Below are positions 1 through 5,666 of a stretch of DNA of 5,666 nucleotides, piece by piece. Every line of letters starts with the position of its first letter. Position 1 is the stretch's first letter. The notes below the pieces were generated by a model, which saw only the letters and a list, made by a program, of their open reading frames with translations, searched no databases and had not been told where the DNA came from. The position numbers and the translations under genes are program-made. Origin of the DNA: an uncultured Lachnospiraceae bacterium (GTDB lineage Bacteria > Bacillota_A > Clostridia > Lachnospirales > Lachnospiraceae). The stretch covers positions 1-5,666 of the forward strand of contig CAJUFW010000203.1 of the NCBI GenBank assembly GCA_910585655.1, read 5' to 3'.

Positions 1-3
1 CAG

Positions 4-11
4 CCCCTCCT
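4..11 (-). promoter_or_regulatory. Possible ribosome binding site of a leftward gene starting outside the window
   Basis: Read on the minus strand this is AGGAGGGG, a near-perfect Shine-Dalgarno sequence only a few bases from the window edge, so a leftward gene could start just outside. On the same strand a perfect TATAAT lies at 18-23, but no matching -35 box is visible at 16-18 bp spacing, and that hexamer is so close that the transcript would begin almost at the ribosome site. No start codon is visible, so this is only a hint of a divergent neighbour. It could equally be chance in a C-rich patch. Confidence 0.2.
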
Positions 12-48
12 ATTTTCATTATAGGCTGTGATAACCCTTCATGATTCG

Positions 49-76
49 TTGAAAATTGGATAGGGCAGCATATAAC
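49..76 (+). promoter_or_regulatory. Probable sigma-A type promoter for the long leader
   Basis: A -35 box TTGAAA (49-54, five of six consensus bases) and a -10 box TATAAC (71-76, five of six) are separated by 16 bp. Transcription would start near 83 and run rightwards through the GC-rich leader into the small gene at 517, giving an untranslated leader of about 430 bases. No terminator is seen between this promoter and the recombinase genes, so it might also feed them. The call rests on consensus match only. Confidence 0.45.
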
Positions 77-109
77 TGATTTTATTTTCGCCTTTTATCG
101 GCTCAGATA

Positions 110-121
110 TCTTAATTAAGA
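110..121. repeat. 12-bp perfect palindrome in the leader
   Basis: TCTTAATTAAGA reads the same on both strands. It lies about 30 bp downstream of the predicted transcription start, where a repressor operator could act. It is AT-rich and short, so chance is a fair alternative. No second copy was noticed in the window. Confidence 0.25.
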
Positions 122-180
122 ACAAACCAGAAGAAAACATTTGTTGTTTGGTGTCAGTGTTCGTTTTTAGATGTCTGATT

Positions 181-405
181 GTTTTGTCCGGTAGAGGGTG
201 GCAGCAACCCATTTCGTGCGAAGAATTCCCTCGTGGAAGGCCTGCCTGACAGCAGTCTGCCATGTGTCTGTGAAGGGAGAAAGCAGAGGTTGATGCCTGC
301 TGGTGTAGCGACCAGGTGGAATGAAGTAAAACAGCACCGGAATTTCAGCGGAATGCACTTTCCGGGAGTGGCTTCCTGCAGAACGACCAGGGATAGGAGA
401 TTCCT
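181..405 (+). other. GC-rich leader segment without a convincing gene; possible structured RNA or conserved DNA element
   Basis: By direct count this stretch is about 55% G+C (181-400), against about 36% for 1-180 and about 30% for 761-930. Such an island in AT-rich non-coding DNA is typical of structured RNA. Possible stems are GGGT/ACCC (196-199 with 207-210), CTGGT/ACCAG (300-304 with 311-315), CCGGAA/TTCCGG (337-342 with 360-365) and the terminal hairpin at 393-407. Frames on both strands stay open across much of it (76 residues at 179-409 on +, 87 residues at 154-417 on -), but none has a good ribosome binding site, a recognisable domain or protein-like composition. It matches no riboswitch, tRNA or intron consensus I know. 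Strand is assumed from the upstream promoter. Confidence 0.3.
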
Positions 406-407
406 AT
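393..407 (+). promoter_or_regulatory. Hairpin enclosing a ribosome binding site and an ATG
   Basis: ATAGGA (393-398) pairs perfectly with TCCTAT (402-407) around a three-base loop. An outer CCA/TGG pair (387-389 with 411-413) extends the symmetry to 27 bp. The AGGAG at 395-399 sits 6 bases before an ATG at 406, so when folded in RNA both the ribosome site and the start codon would be hidden. That ATG is in frame with the small gene starting at 517 and would add 37 residues. It could be a translational switch, a short leader peptide fused in frame, or an inverted-repeat protein binding site in DNA. Confidence 0.35.
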
Positions 408-516
408 GATTGGACAATGGTCAGACTGTAGTGTGGGAGTGCGATCCCTTTATATGCGGCTCATTATTTTTTACATAGCCAGATATGATTATGACAGTCA
501 GAGAGGAGGGCTGGCG

Positions 517-756
517 ATGTTGCCAGAAGCATTACAGGCTGTCGATATCCGAACGGTAAAACCAGAAGAAGTGGTGGATATTCGGCAGATAAACATAGCA
601 GAGGGACTTTCCAAACAGGAACAGCGGAAAGAATTTCTCCGGCAGATCAGAAATCCCTATTGCTTCCGGGTTGGAAACGTCATTGTCAAGGCAAGGTACA
701 GCGAGAACGGAGTTTCTTTCAACGAACGTTTTGAAGAGCTGCTTATGTCCCTCTAA
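517..756 (+). CDS. Small DUF6870-like protein of mobile elements
   Basis: A 79-residue acidic-to-neutral soluble protein with no signal peptide, membrane segment or obvious DNA-binding helix-turn-helix. The visible pattern is a VDIRTV repeat-like opening (residues 9-14, echoed by VDIRQI at 21-26), a charged helix (SKQEQRKEFLRQI) and the core NPYCFRVGNVIVKARYS, ending in a short helix ERFEELLMSL. From memory this arrangement, especially NPYCFR-G followed by a beta strand, matches the uncharacterised DUF6870 family common in Lachnospiraceae elements; no search was run. The start at 517 is chosen because AGGAGGG (504-510) lies 6 bases upstream and the family homology begins there. An in-frame ATG at 406 with AGGAG at 395-399 is an alternative that would give 116 residues, but its extra part looks unlike a protein domain. 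It lies 205 bp before the first recombinase on the same strand. A role in regulating or directing recombination is only a guess from position. Confidence 0.7.
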   Translation: MLPEALQAVDIRTVKPEEVVDIRQINIAEGLSKQEQRKEFLRQIRNPYCFRVGNVIVKARYSENGVSFNERFEELLMSL

Positions 757-829
757 GAAAAGTATCATAGTGAAATAGAACAGGCAGTAATAAAAAGGAT
801 ATAAAAAAGCCGGTACAAAAATAAAAAAG

Positions 830-855
830 GTGTGGAAAAATTTCAAAAAGTGTGG
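830..855 (+). repeat. Direct repeat GTGTGG spaced by 20 bp, possible operator
   Basis: GTGTGG occurs at 830-835 and 850-855, with similar A-rich surroundings. The spacing places both copies on nearly the same face of the helix. One copy overlaps the proposed -35 box and the other abuts the proposed -10 box of the recombinase promoter, the usual place for a repressor or activator. The unit is short and a further GTGTGG occurs at 431-436, so chance is not excluded. Confidence 0.3.
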
Positions 856-861
856 TAATCT
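833..861 (+). promoter_or_regulatory. Probable promoter of the recombinase operon
   Basis: A weak -35 box TGGAAA (833-838, four of six consensus bases), a 17-bp spacer, and a -10 box TAATCT (856-861) preceded by TG one base upstream, which makes it an extended -10 element. Transcription would begin near 868, leaving about 94 bases of leader before the recombinase start at 962. The surrounding 757-931 region is about 30% G+C, as expected of a promoter region, and contains no terminator hairpin that I can see, so read-through from the upstream gene is also possible. Confidence 0.4.
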
Positions 862-947
862 AAAAAGCAAATAGGAAACTAAATCATGTGCAAACTCTGT
901 TTTTTAGATGAATTAGGATAGGGCTGTCTTAATGAAAATCAAAAAAC

Positions 948-953
948 AAGGAG
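948..953 (+). promoter_or_regulatory. Ribosome binding site that fixes the first recombinase start
   Basis: AAGGAG lies 8 bases before the ATG at 962. The earlier in-frame ATG at 932 has only a poor AGGATAGGG-like sequence upstream, so the start at 962 is preferred. It also brings the catalytic serine to residue 18, the usual distance from the N-terminus in this family. Confidence 0.7.
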
Positions 954-961
954 TGTTGCAG

Positions 962-2632
962 ATGAACAAGAACAGTTCTCAGATCTATCAGGCTGCCATT
1001 TACCTTCGTTTATCGAGGGAAGATGACGACGTTGCAGAGGCAGGGAAGCTTGCCAGCAACAGCATTTCCAACCAGAAAGCCCTGATCATGGACTTTTTGA
1101 AATCCCATACAGAAATACAGGTTCACTCCGTGTATGCAGATGACGGCTACAGCGGGGTTCGTTTTGATTGTCCTAATTTCCAGCGAATGCTAGAAGAAAT
1201 ACGAAAAGGGACGGTAAATTGTGTGATCGTAAAAGACTTATCCCGTTTCGGCAGGAATTATATTGAAGCAGGGCGATACATCGAAAAAATCTTTCCGATG
1301 CTGGGAGTCCGTTTTATTGCAGTAACAGATCATTACGACAGCATCACAGCAGAGAGCAGCGTCGGGGCGGATATGATGATACCGTTTAAAAACCTGATAA
1401 ACGATGCCTATTGCCGGGATATTTCCATCAAAATCAGGAGTCATTTGGAGATGAAACGGAAAAAAGGGGAGTATATCGGCGCATTTGCAGTTTATGGCTA
1501 TCAGAAGGATGAGAAAAACCGAAACCAGCTTGTCATAGATGAATATGCGGCAGGGGTAGTCCGGGATATTTTTGCAAGGAAGCTATGCGGCTTTAATCAG
1601 CAGGAAATCGCGGACCAATTAAACCGGGAGGGGATTCTTTCCCCAATGGAGTATAAAAGAAGCATCGGAATTAAGCTGGAAACTACCTTTCAAAAGGGGG
1701 CACAGGCAAAGTGGAGCTACAATGCCGTACTCCGAATCCTGAGCAATGAAATTTATACCGGAGTGCTGGCACAGGGAAAGCAGACTACGCCGAACTATAA
1801 AATTAAAACACGAATCACAAAAGCCAAAGAAGAATGGATTACGATAGAAAATGCTCATGAGCCGATTATTTCCAAAAAAGATTTTTGCCTAGTACAGGAG
1901 CTTTTAAAACAGGATACCAGGATTTCTCCAAACCGCAAGAGCTTGTTTCCGTTGGCGGGACTGCTTTATTGCGGGGATTGTAAAGAGCCGATGGTAAGAA
2001 AGACGGTTCCGGCAGGTGGGAAAAAGTATGTGTATTATGTCTGCTCTGGTAATAAAAAGAATAAAGATATCTGTTCACCGCATCGGATTGCAGAAGCAGC
2101 TCTGCATGAAACGGTCTTATGTCTGTTACAGGCACAAATAGAACATATCTTAACACTGGAAACGGCTCTGCAGATGATAGAGAACGCACCGGAACGGAAA
2201 GCAGATGTGACAAAATTTGAAGAGCGCATTGCCAGAAAGCGCGCCGAACTGGAAAAGGAAGAAAAAAGGAAGCAGAACTTATATGAGGATTTCAAGGATG
2301 AGATTCTTTCCCGGAAAGAGTACCTGCAATTAAAAGCAGAATATGACCGCAGGATCGGAGAGGCGGAGCGAGCAATTACTTCTTACGAACAGGAAAGGAA
2401 GCTATTGCTGGAGAATAAAAGTAGTCTGCACGAATGGATTCAGGAATTTAAGCAATACCGGAATCTCCGAACATTAGAACGCAATGCAGCGGTAGTCATG
2501 ATAAAACAAGTGATGGTTTATCAGGCAGATCGGATTGAGATTCTCTATCAGTTTGAAGATGAGCTGGCAAGAGACAGCGAATATGTAAAAGCCTGTATGG
2601 TATCCGGCGGAAAGGAGGCAGCAAATGGCTAG
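962..2632 (+). CDS. Large serine recombinase, first of three (site-specific integrase/excisionase)
   Basis: Cuts and rejoins DNA at attachment sites through a serine-DNA covalent link; related to TnpX/TndX transposases of clostridial elements. The 556 residues show the family's full architecture. The N-terminal resolvase domain (about 10-155) has YLRLS with nucleophile Ser18 and Arg16, SNQ with Gln38, DDGYSG (60-65) and KDLSRFGRN (91-99) carrying active-site arginines. The 'Recombinase' DNA-binding domain (about 170-300) contains VYGYQK and the helix-turn-helix-like NQQEIADQLNREGI. A C4 zinc ribbon follows: Cys337, Cys340, Cys361, Cys371. A charged coiled coil spans about 412-485, and a C-terminal beta motif (DRIEILYQF, 523-531) is shared with the second recombinase. 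All catalytic residues are present, so it is probably active. The start at 962 is chosen by its ribosome site; an in-frame ATG at 932 would add 10 residues. Its stop overlaps the next gene by 8 bases, implying co-translation. Family assignment is firm; the exact role within the trio is unknown. Confidence 0.95.
   Translation: MNKNSSQIYQAAIYLRLSREDDDVAEAGKLASNSISNQKALIMDFLKSHTEIQVHSVYADDGYSGVRFDCPNFQRMLEEIRKGTVNCVIVKDLSRFGRNYIEAGRYIEKIFPMLGVRFIAVTDHYDSITAESSVGADMMIPFKNLINDAYCRDISIKIRSHLEMKRKKGEYIGAFAVYGYQKDEKNRNQLVIDEYAAGVVRDIFARKLCGFNQQEIADQLNREGILSPMEYKRSIGIKLETTFQKGAQAKWSYNAVLRILSNEIYTGVLAQGKQTTPNYKIKTRITKAKEEWITIENAHEPIISKKDFCLVQELLKQDTRISPNRKSLFPLAGLLYCGDCKEPMVRKTVPAGGKKYVYYVCSGNKKNKDICSPHRIAEAALHETVLCLLQAQIEHILTLETALQMIENAPERKADVTKFEERIARKRAELEKEEKRKQNLYEDFKDEILSRKEYLQLKAEYDRRIGEAERAITSYEQERKLLLENKSSLHEWIQEFKQYRNLRTLERNAAVVMIKQVMVYQADRIEILYQFEDELARDSEYVKACMVSGGKEAANG
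2611..2618 (+). promoter_or_regulatory. Strong ribosome binding site of the second recombinase
   Basis: AAAGGAGG, 6 bases before the ATG at 2625, lies inside the last codons of the first recombinase. It lets the second gene be translated by re-initiation or coupling, and fixes its start. Confidence 0.75.
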
Positions 2633-4367
2633 AAAAAGCAGAAAACCAGTCGCTTCCGGAGCAGGGATGCCAGATAGAGCAGAACAAGGGAAAGCAGAAG
2701 AAAAGGTATACCGGACAGCGGTGTATGCGAGGCTGTCGCTAGAGGACAGGAAAAGTGCTGTTTATGACAGCATTGAAAATCAGCTGTCGTTTGTTCGGGA
2801 TTATGTAAAGAGCAAACCATATCTGAAGCAGATAGCAGAATACGTAGACAATGGTGTGACAGGTACCCGTTTTGATCGTCCAGGCTTTTTGCAGATGATA
2901 GCGGATATGCGTGCAGGGGAGTTTGACTGCATTGTGGTCAAAGACCTTTCGAGGCTTGGAAGGAATTACCTGGAAGCCGGAGATTACCTGGAAAAGATAT
3001 TTCCGTTTTTTGGAGTGCGCTTTATTGCGATTACAGACGGCTATGACAGCCTGACCGCCGGTGCTGATGAGGAAGGGCTGATGGTACCGCTGAAAAATCT
3101 GATTAATGAGGCTTATGCGAAGGACGTGTCAAAGAAGATTTCGACGGCTCTTGAAATCAAACAAAAGCAAGGGAAATTTATAGGAGACAAAGCACCGTAT
3201 GGATATAAAAAAAGTCCAGAGGATAAGAACCTGTTGATTGTTGACAGAGAAGTAAGCCCTATTGTAGTAAGGATATTTGAGTGCAAGGCGGATGGTATGG
3301 GAAATGCTAAAATTGCAAAGATGCTAAATGAAGAAGGAATTGCTTCTCCGATGCGTTACAAATATGAAAAAGGACTGACCAGGAATCAGAGATATGCAGA
3401 CAGTTTATGGAATGATGGTACAATCGCTGCCATGATTGTCAATCCAGTCTATATGGGTGATATGGAGCAGGGATTGCGTAAAAAAGCTCTGTATAGAGGA
3501 ATACCAAGCCATACAGTACAAAAGTCAGAGCGGATTTATGTAAAAGGTACTCATGAAGCTATCGTGAGCCAGGAACTTTTTGAACAGGTGCAGAAGCTTG
3601 TAGAGGAAAGAAAGCAGAAAGCACTTGCAAGTCATGGCAAATACGATAATATAGAGAAAAAAGAAAACAAGTTTGAACGTATTCTTTTTTGTGGAGATTG
3701 TGGGGGACGACTGAAATTTTATCAGAGGGTGTTTGACAGGAATGGAATAATTAAAGTCTATTATCATTATATCTGTCCTAATTCGGAAGCTTATGGAGAG
3801 AAGCTCTGTAAAAGGAAAAAGATTAAGGTAGCAGATCTGGAGTCGGTGGTTGAAGCTGCCCTACGGATGCACACGAAGCTGTTTCTTGACACAAAGAAAG
3901 TCCTACAGAAACTAAATAGGACTTCACAGGCAAAACAGATAAAGAGGGATTACAAGAGGCAGATAGCAGATACAAAAAACAGACTGGAACATGTGCAGTT
4001 TATGAATTGCAACCTTTATAACGACTATGTAGACGGACTGTTAAATGAGAGAGATTATCTGTTTGCAAAGCAGAAATATGTTCAGGAAACGGAAAACCTC
4101 ACACAAAAACTGTCCGAACTGACGGCAATGCAGACTACCTATGAGACAGGGTATGAAGGCAGTCATGACTTTGCAAAAATCATGGAACAGTATGCGGGCT
4201 TTCAGGAACTTACTTCGGACTTGATACATGCGCTGATCAGCAGAGTGACTTTTTTCGGTGAGGACAGGATTGAGATAGAGTATACTTTTTCTGATGAAAT
4301 GATGGCATTTGTGGAACTGGCGGAAAGCAGGAAGGGGGAGATTACATGTATACAGCAGGAAATGTAG
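2625..4367 (+). CDS. Large serine recombinase, second of three
   Basis: A complete 580-residue member of the same family as its neighbours. The N-terminal 27 residues are a basic and charged tail not seen in the other two. The catalytic domain follows: YARLS with Ser38 and Arg36, SIENQ with Gln53, VDNGVTG (74-80) and KDLSRLGRN (106-114) with Arg110 and Arg113. The DNA-binding 'Recombinase' domain (about 185-320) includes APYGYKK and the GNAKIAKMLNEEGI helix region. The zinc ribbon uses Cys356, Cys359, Cys384 and Cys395, with a longer loop than in the first recombinase. A coiled coil covers about 425-505 and the C-terminal beta motif DRIEIEYTF is at 547-555. No catalytic residue is missing. 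It overlaps the first recombinase by 8 bases and the third by 22, so all three are expected from one transcript. By analogy with paired CcrA/CcrB of staphylococcal cassettes it may work jointly with its neighbours; that is inference. Confidence 0.95.
   Translation: MARKSRKPVASGAGMPDRAEQGKAEEKVYRTAVYARLSLEDRKSAVYDSIENQLSFVRDYVKSKPYLKQIAEYVDNGVTGTRFDRPGFLQMIADMRAGEFDCIVVKDLSRLGRNYLEAGDYLEKIFPFFGVRFIAITDGYDSLTAGADEEGLMVPLKNLINEAYAKDVSKKISTALEIKQKQGKFIGDKAPYGYKKSPEDKNLLIVDREVSPIVVRIFECKADGMGNAKIAKMLNEEGIASPMRYKYEKGLTRNQRYADSLWNDGTIAAMIVNPVYMGDMEQGLRKKALYRGIPSHTVQKSERIYVKGTHEAIVSQELFEQVQKLVEERKQKALASHGKYDNIEKKENKFERILFCGDCGGRLKFYQRVFDRNGIIKVYYHYICPNSEAYGEKLCKRKKIKVADLESVVEAALRMHTKLFLDTKKVLQKLNRTSQAKQIKRDYKRQIADTKNRLEHVQFMNCNLYNDYVDGLLNERDYLFAKQKYVQETENLTQKLSELTAMQTTYETGYEGSHDFAKIMEQYAGFQELTSDLIHALISRVTFFGEDRIEIEYTFSDEMMAFVELAESRKGEITCIQQEM
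4334..4340 (+). promoter_or_regulatory. Ribosome binding site of the third recombinase
   Basis: GGGGGAG, 5 bases before the ATG at 4346, lies within the end of the second recombinase. It is a less canonical site than the AAAGGAGG of the second gene, which might lower expression of the third protein relative to the second. Confidence 0.6.
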
Positions 4368-5666
4368 CAGATAACGAATATGTAGTCTGTTTGTATGTCC
4401 GGCTTTCCATAGAGGACGCTGATGTATTCGGCAGCACTTACAAAACAGAAAGCGGCAGTATTACAACACAACGAGCTTTGCTTCATGATTATATCAAAAA
4501 TCATAAAGAGTTTGAGGGATGCAAGAACATTGAAAAATGTGACGACGGATTTTCTGGTACACACTTTGATAATAGACCGCAGTTTACAGAAATGATGGAA
4601 CTTGCTAAAAAAGGAAAGATTAACTGCATTATTGTAAAAGACTTTTCAAGGTTTGGCAGAGATTATGTGGAATTGGGGAATTATCTGGAACAGTTATTTC
4701 CCTTTCTGGGAGTACGGTTCATTTCCGTGAATGATAATTATGACAGTGCGAAACTGGCAGACGGAACCACCGGAGGTCTGGATGTGGCATTCAAGAACCT
4801 AATTTATGACTATTACAGCAGGGAAATGTCAAGAAAACAGCGGATTGTATGGCAGCGCATGGCAGAACAGGGGCAGTACAATTCTACTTGTGCCTTATAC
4901 GGCTATCAGAAATCAAAGGAAGATAAGCACAAGCTGGTCATAGAGCCAGAAGAAGCGGCGGTTGTCCGTGAAATTTTCAATATGAAGATAGCAGGGATTG
5001 GTACAACGCTGATAGCAAAGACACTGAATGATCGGGAAATTCCTAGTCCCACAGAATTATACCGTTCCAGAGGAAACACAAGAAGGTGGAGGAACAAAGG
5101 GAATAAGTGTTACTGGACTGCCTGCAAGGTAGAGGATATTATAAAGGATGAAAAATACACTGGAACAATGGTACAGCTAAAGACAAAGATGGATTCCGTT
5201 GGGGGAAAGCAGGTAAATCGTCCCAAAGAGGAATGGGTAAGGGTAGAGAATACGCACGAACCTATTGTTACCTATCCGCAATACATCAGGGCGGTATCTT
5301 CTCTAAAACAGCAGAAAGCGACAGAAAGAAAAAATCTCAAAAATATCTATTACTGTGGGTGCTGTGGCAGGGCATTATTCAATGCACACTATGGCACTGT
5401 GTTCTGCCAGCAGCGATTATTCAAGACCGATTCCGATTGCAGGGACATTAAAATTTACAAGTATGATGCGGATATGGCAGTGCTTGCATCCATCAAAAAA
5501 GAGACAAAGATATTTCTGGACCATAGTAAGCTGTCAAGGCAGGGAGTCAAGAGAACTTCTCCTTTATCTGTTGCTGACAAGGTGAATGCCATAATGAGGT
5601 CGATGGAAGTAGCACAAAAAAGCTGGATTGCACTGTATGATAAATATGCTGACGGAAAACTGGAAA
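4346..5666 (+). CDS. Large serine recombinase, third of three (3' end outside window)
   Basis: Open without a stop to the right edge: 440 residues are visible and perhaps 100-130 more are missing, judging by its neighbours. The catalytic domain has YVRLS with Ser21 and Arg19, SITTQ with Gln42, CDDGFSG (65-71) and KDFSRFGRD (99-106) with Arg102 and Arg105. The DNA-binding domain (about 175-310) contains LYGYQK, the IGTTLIAKTLNDREI helix region and a basic RSRGNTRRWRNKGNK patch (240-254). The zinc ribbon is compact: Cys337, Cys340, Cys354, Cys365, with an extra Cys339. The coiled coil is just beginning at the edge. Its start overlaps the second recombinase by 22 bases. Sequence is clearly different from the other two, for instance SREMSRKQRIVWQRM after the catalytic domain, so it is not a recent duplicate. 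All visible catalytic residues are intact; the cut-off is the window edge, not a mutation. Confidence 0.93.
   Translation, partial: MYTAGNVADNEYVVCLYVRLSIEDADVFGSTYKTESGSITTQRALLHDYIKNHKEFEGCKNIEKCDDGFSGTHFDNRPQFTEMMELAKKGKINCIIVKDFSRFGRDYVELGNYLEQLFPFLGVRFISVNDNYDSAKLADGTTGGLDVAFKNLIYDYYSREMSRKQRIVWQRMAEQGQYNSTCALYGYQKSKEDKHKLVIEPEEAAVVREIFNMKIAGIGTTLIAKTLNDREIPSPTELYRSRGNTRRWRNKGNKCYWTACKVEDIIKDEKYTGTMVQLKTKMDSVGGKQVNRPKEEWVRVENTHEPIVTYPQYIRAVSSLKQQKATERKNLKNIYYCGCCGRALFNAHYGTVFCQQRLFKTDSDCRDIKIYKYDADMAVLASIKKETKIFLDHSKLSRQGVKRTSPLSVADKVNAIMRSMEVAQKSWIALYDKYADGKLE

Noticed and set aside
190..210. T-box-like AGGGTGG element
   Set aside because: The AGGGTGG core resembles a T-box antiterminator, but the following bases do not continue as ACCGCG, there is no terminator with a T run after it, and the downstream genes are not amino-acid related.
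179..409. 76-residue frame on the + strand in the leader
   Set aside because: No ribosome binding site before its ATG, no recognisable domain, Arg/Cys-rich composition typical of non-coding frames, and other frames are equally open over the same bases.
154..417. 87-residue frame on the minus strand in the leader
   Set aside because: It overlaps the + strand frame almost completely, has no ribosome site or domain, and lies antisense to the likely transcript. Low stop density is explained by the local GC richness.
757..830. Terminator after the small gene
   Set aside because: The region is A-rich but has no GC-rich stem followed by a T run, so no intrinsic terminator can be supported.
532..870. 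112-residue minus-strand frame, Phe/Leu-rich like a membrane protein
   Set aside because: It is the antisense shadow of the small gene plus A-rich intergenic DNA, which reads as Phe-rich on the other strand. It has no family resemblance.
932..961. Earlier in-frame ATG as the start of the first recombinase
   Set aside because: Its upstream sequence is a poor ribosome site, while the ATG at 962 has AAGGAG 8 bases ahead and gives the usual short distance to the catalytic serine.
5233..5585. Two + strand frames (5233-5451 and 5355-5585) that could suggest a broken gene
   Set aside because: The third recombinase frame is continuously open from 4346 to the edge and carries the family motifs, including the zinc ribbon here; these are out-of-frame shadows, not evidence of a frameshift.

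Overview
The window looks like the recombination end of an integrative mobile element from a low- to mid-GC Firmicute, most likely a gut Clostridia/Lachnospiraceae species. This rests on the protein families, the strong AGGAGG-type ribosome binding sites, the AT-rich intergenic DNA and codon use. No taxonomic search was possible, so the assignment is an inference.

Layout, all major genes on the + strand. Positions 1-516 hold no convincing gene: a good sigma-A-like promoter (49-76) is followed by a long leader whose core (about 181-400) is markedly GC-richer (about 55% by count) than its flanks (about 36% before it, about 30% in the 761-930 intergenic DNA). The leader ends in a hairpin that would bury a ribosome binding site and an ATG. 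Next comes a small 79-residue protein (517-756) resembling the DUF6870-type small proteins of Clostridia. An AT-rich gap (757-961) carries a probable extended -10 promoter with a 20-bp-spaced GTGTGG repeat.

The rest (962-5666) is three consecutive large serine recombinases of the TnpX/TndX/CcrA-CcrB type. The first two are complete (556 and 580 residues). The third runs off the right edge after 440 residues and is easy to miss because its stop lies outside the window. Each gene overlaps the next by a few bases and has its own ribosome binding site, so they should be made together. All three keep the N-terminal catalytic serine motif, the Arg-rich active-site motif and the C4 zinc ribbon, so none looks like a decayed copy. 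They are well diverged from one another, which suggests division of labour rather than recent duplication.

In working terms, the trio probably performs excision and integration of the element. The small upstream protein and the structured leader are candidates for control or directionality, but that is inference. The att sites are not identifiable here; the end of the element may lie beyond the third recombinase, to the right of the window.
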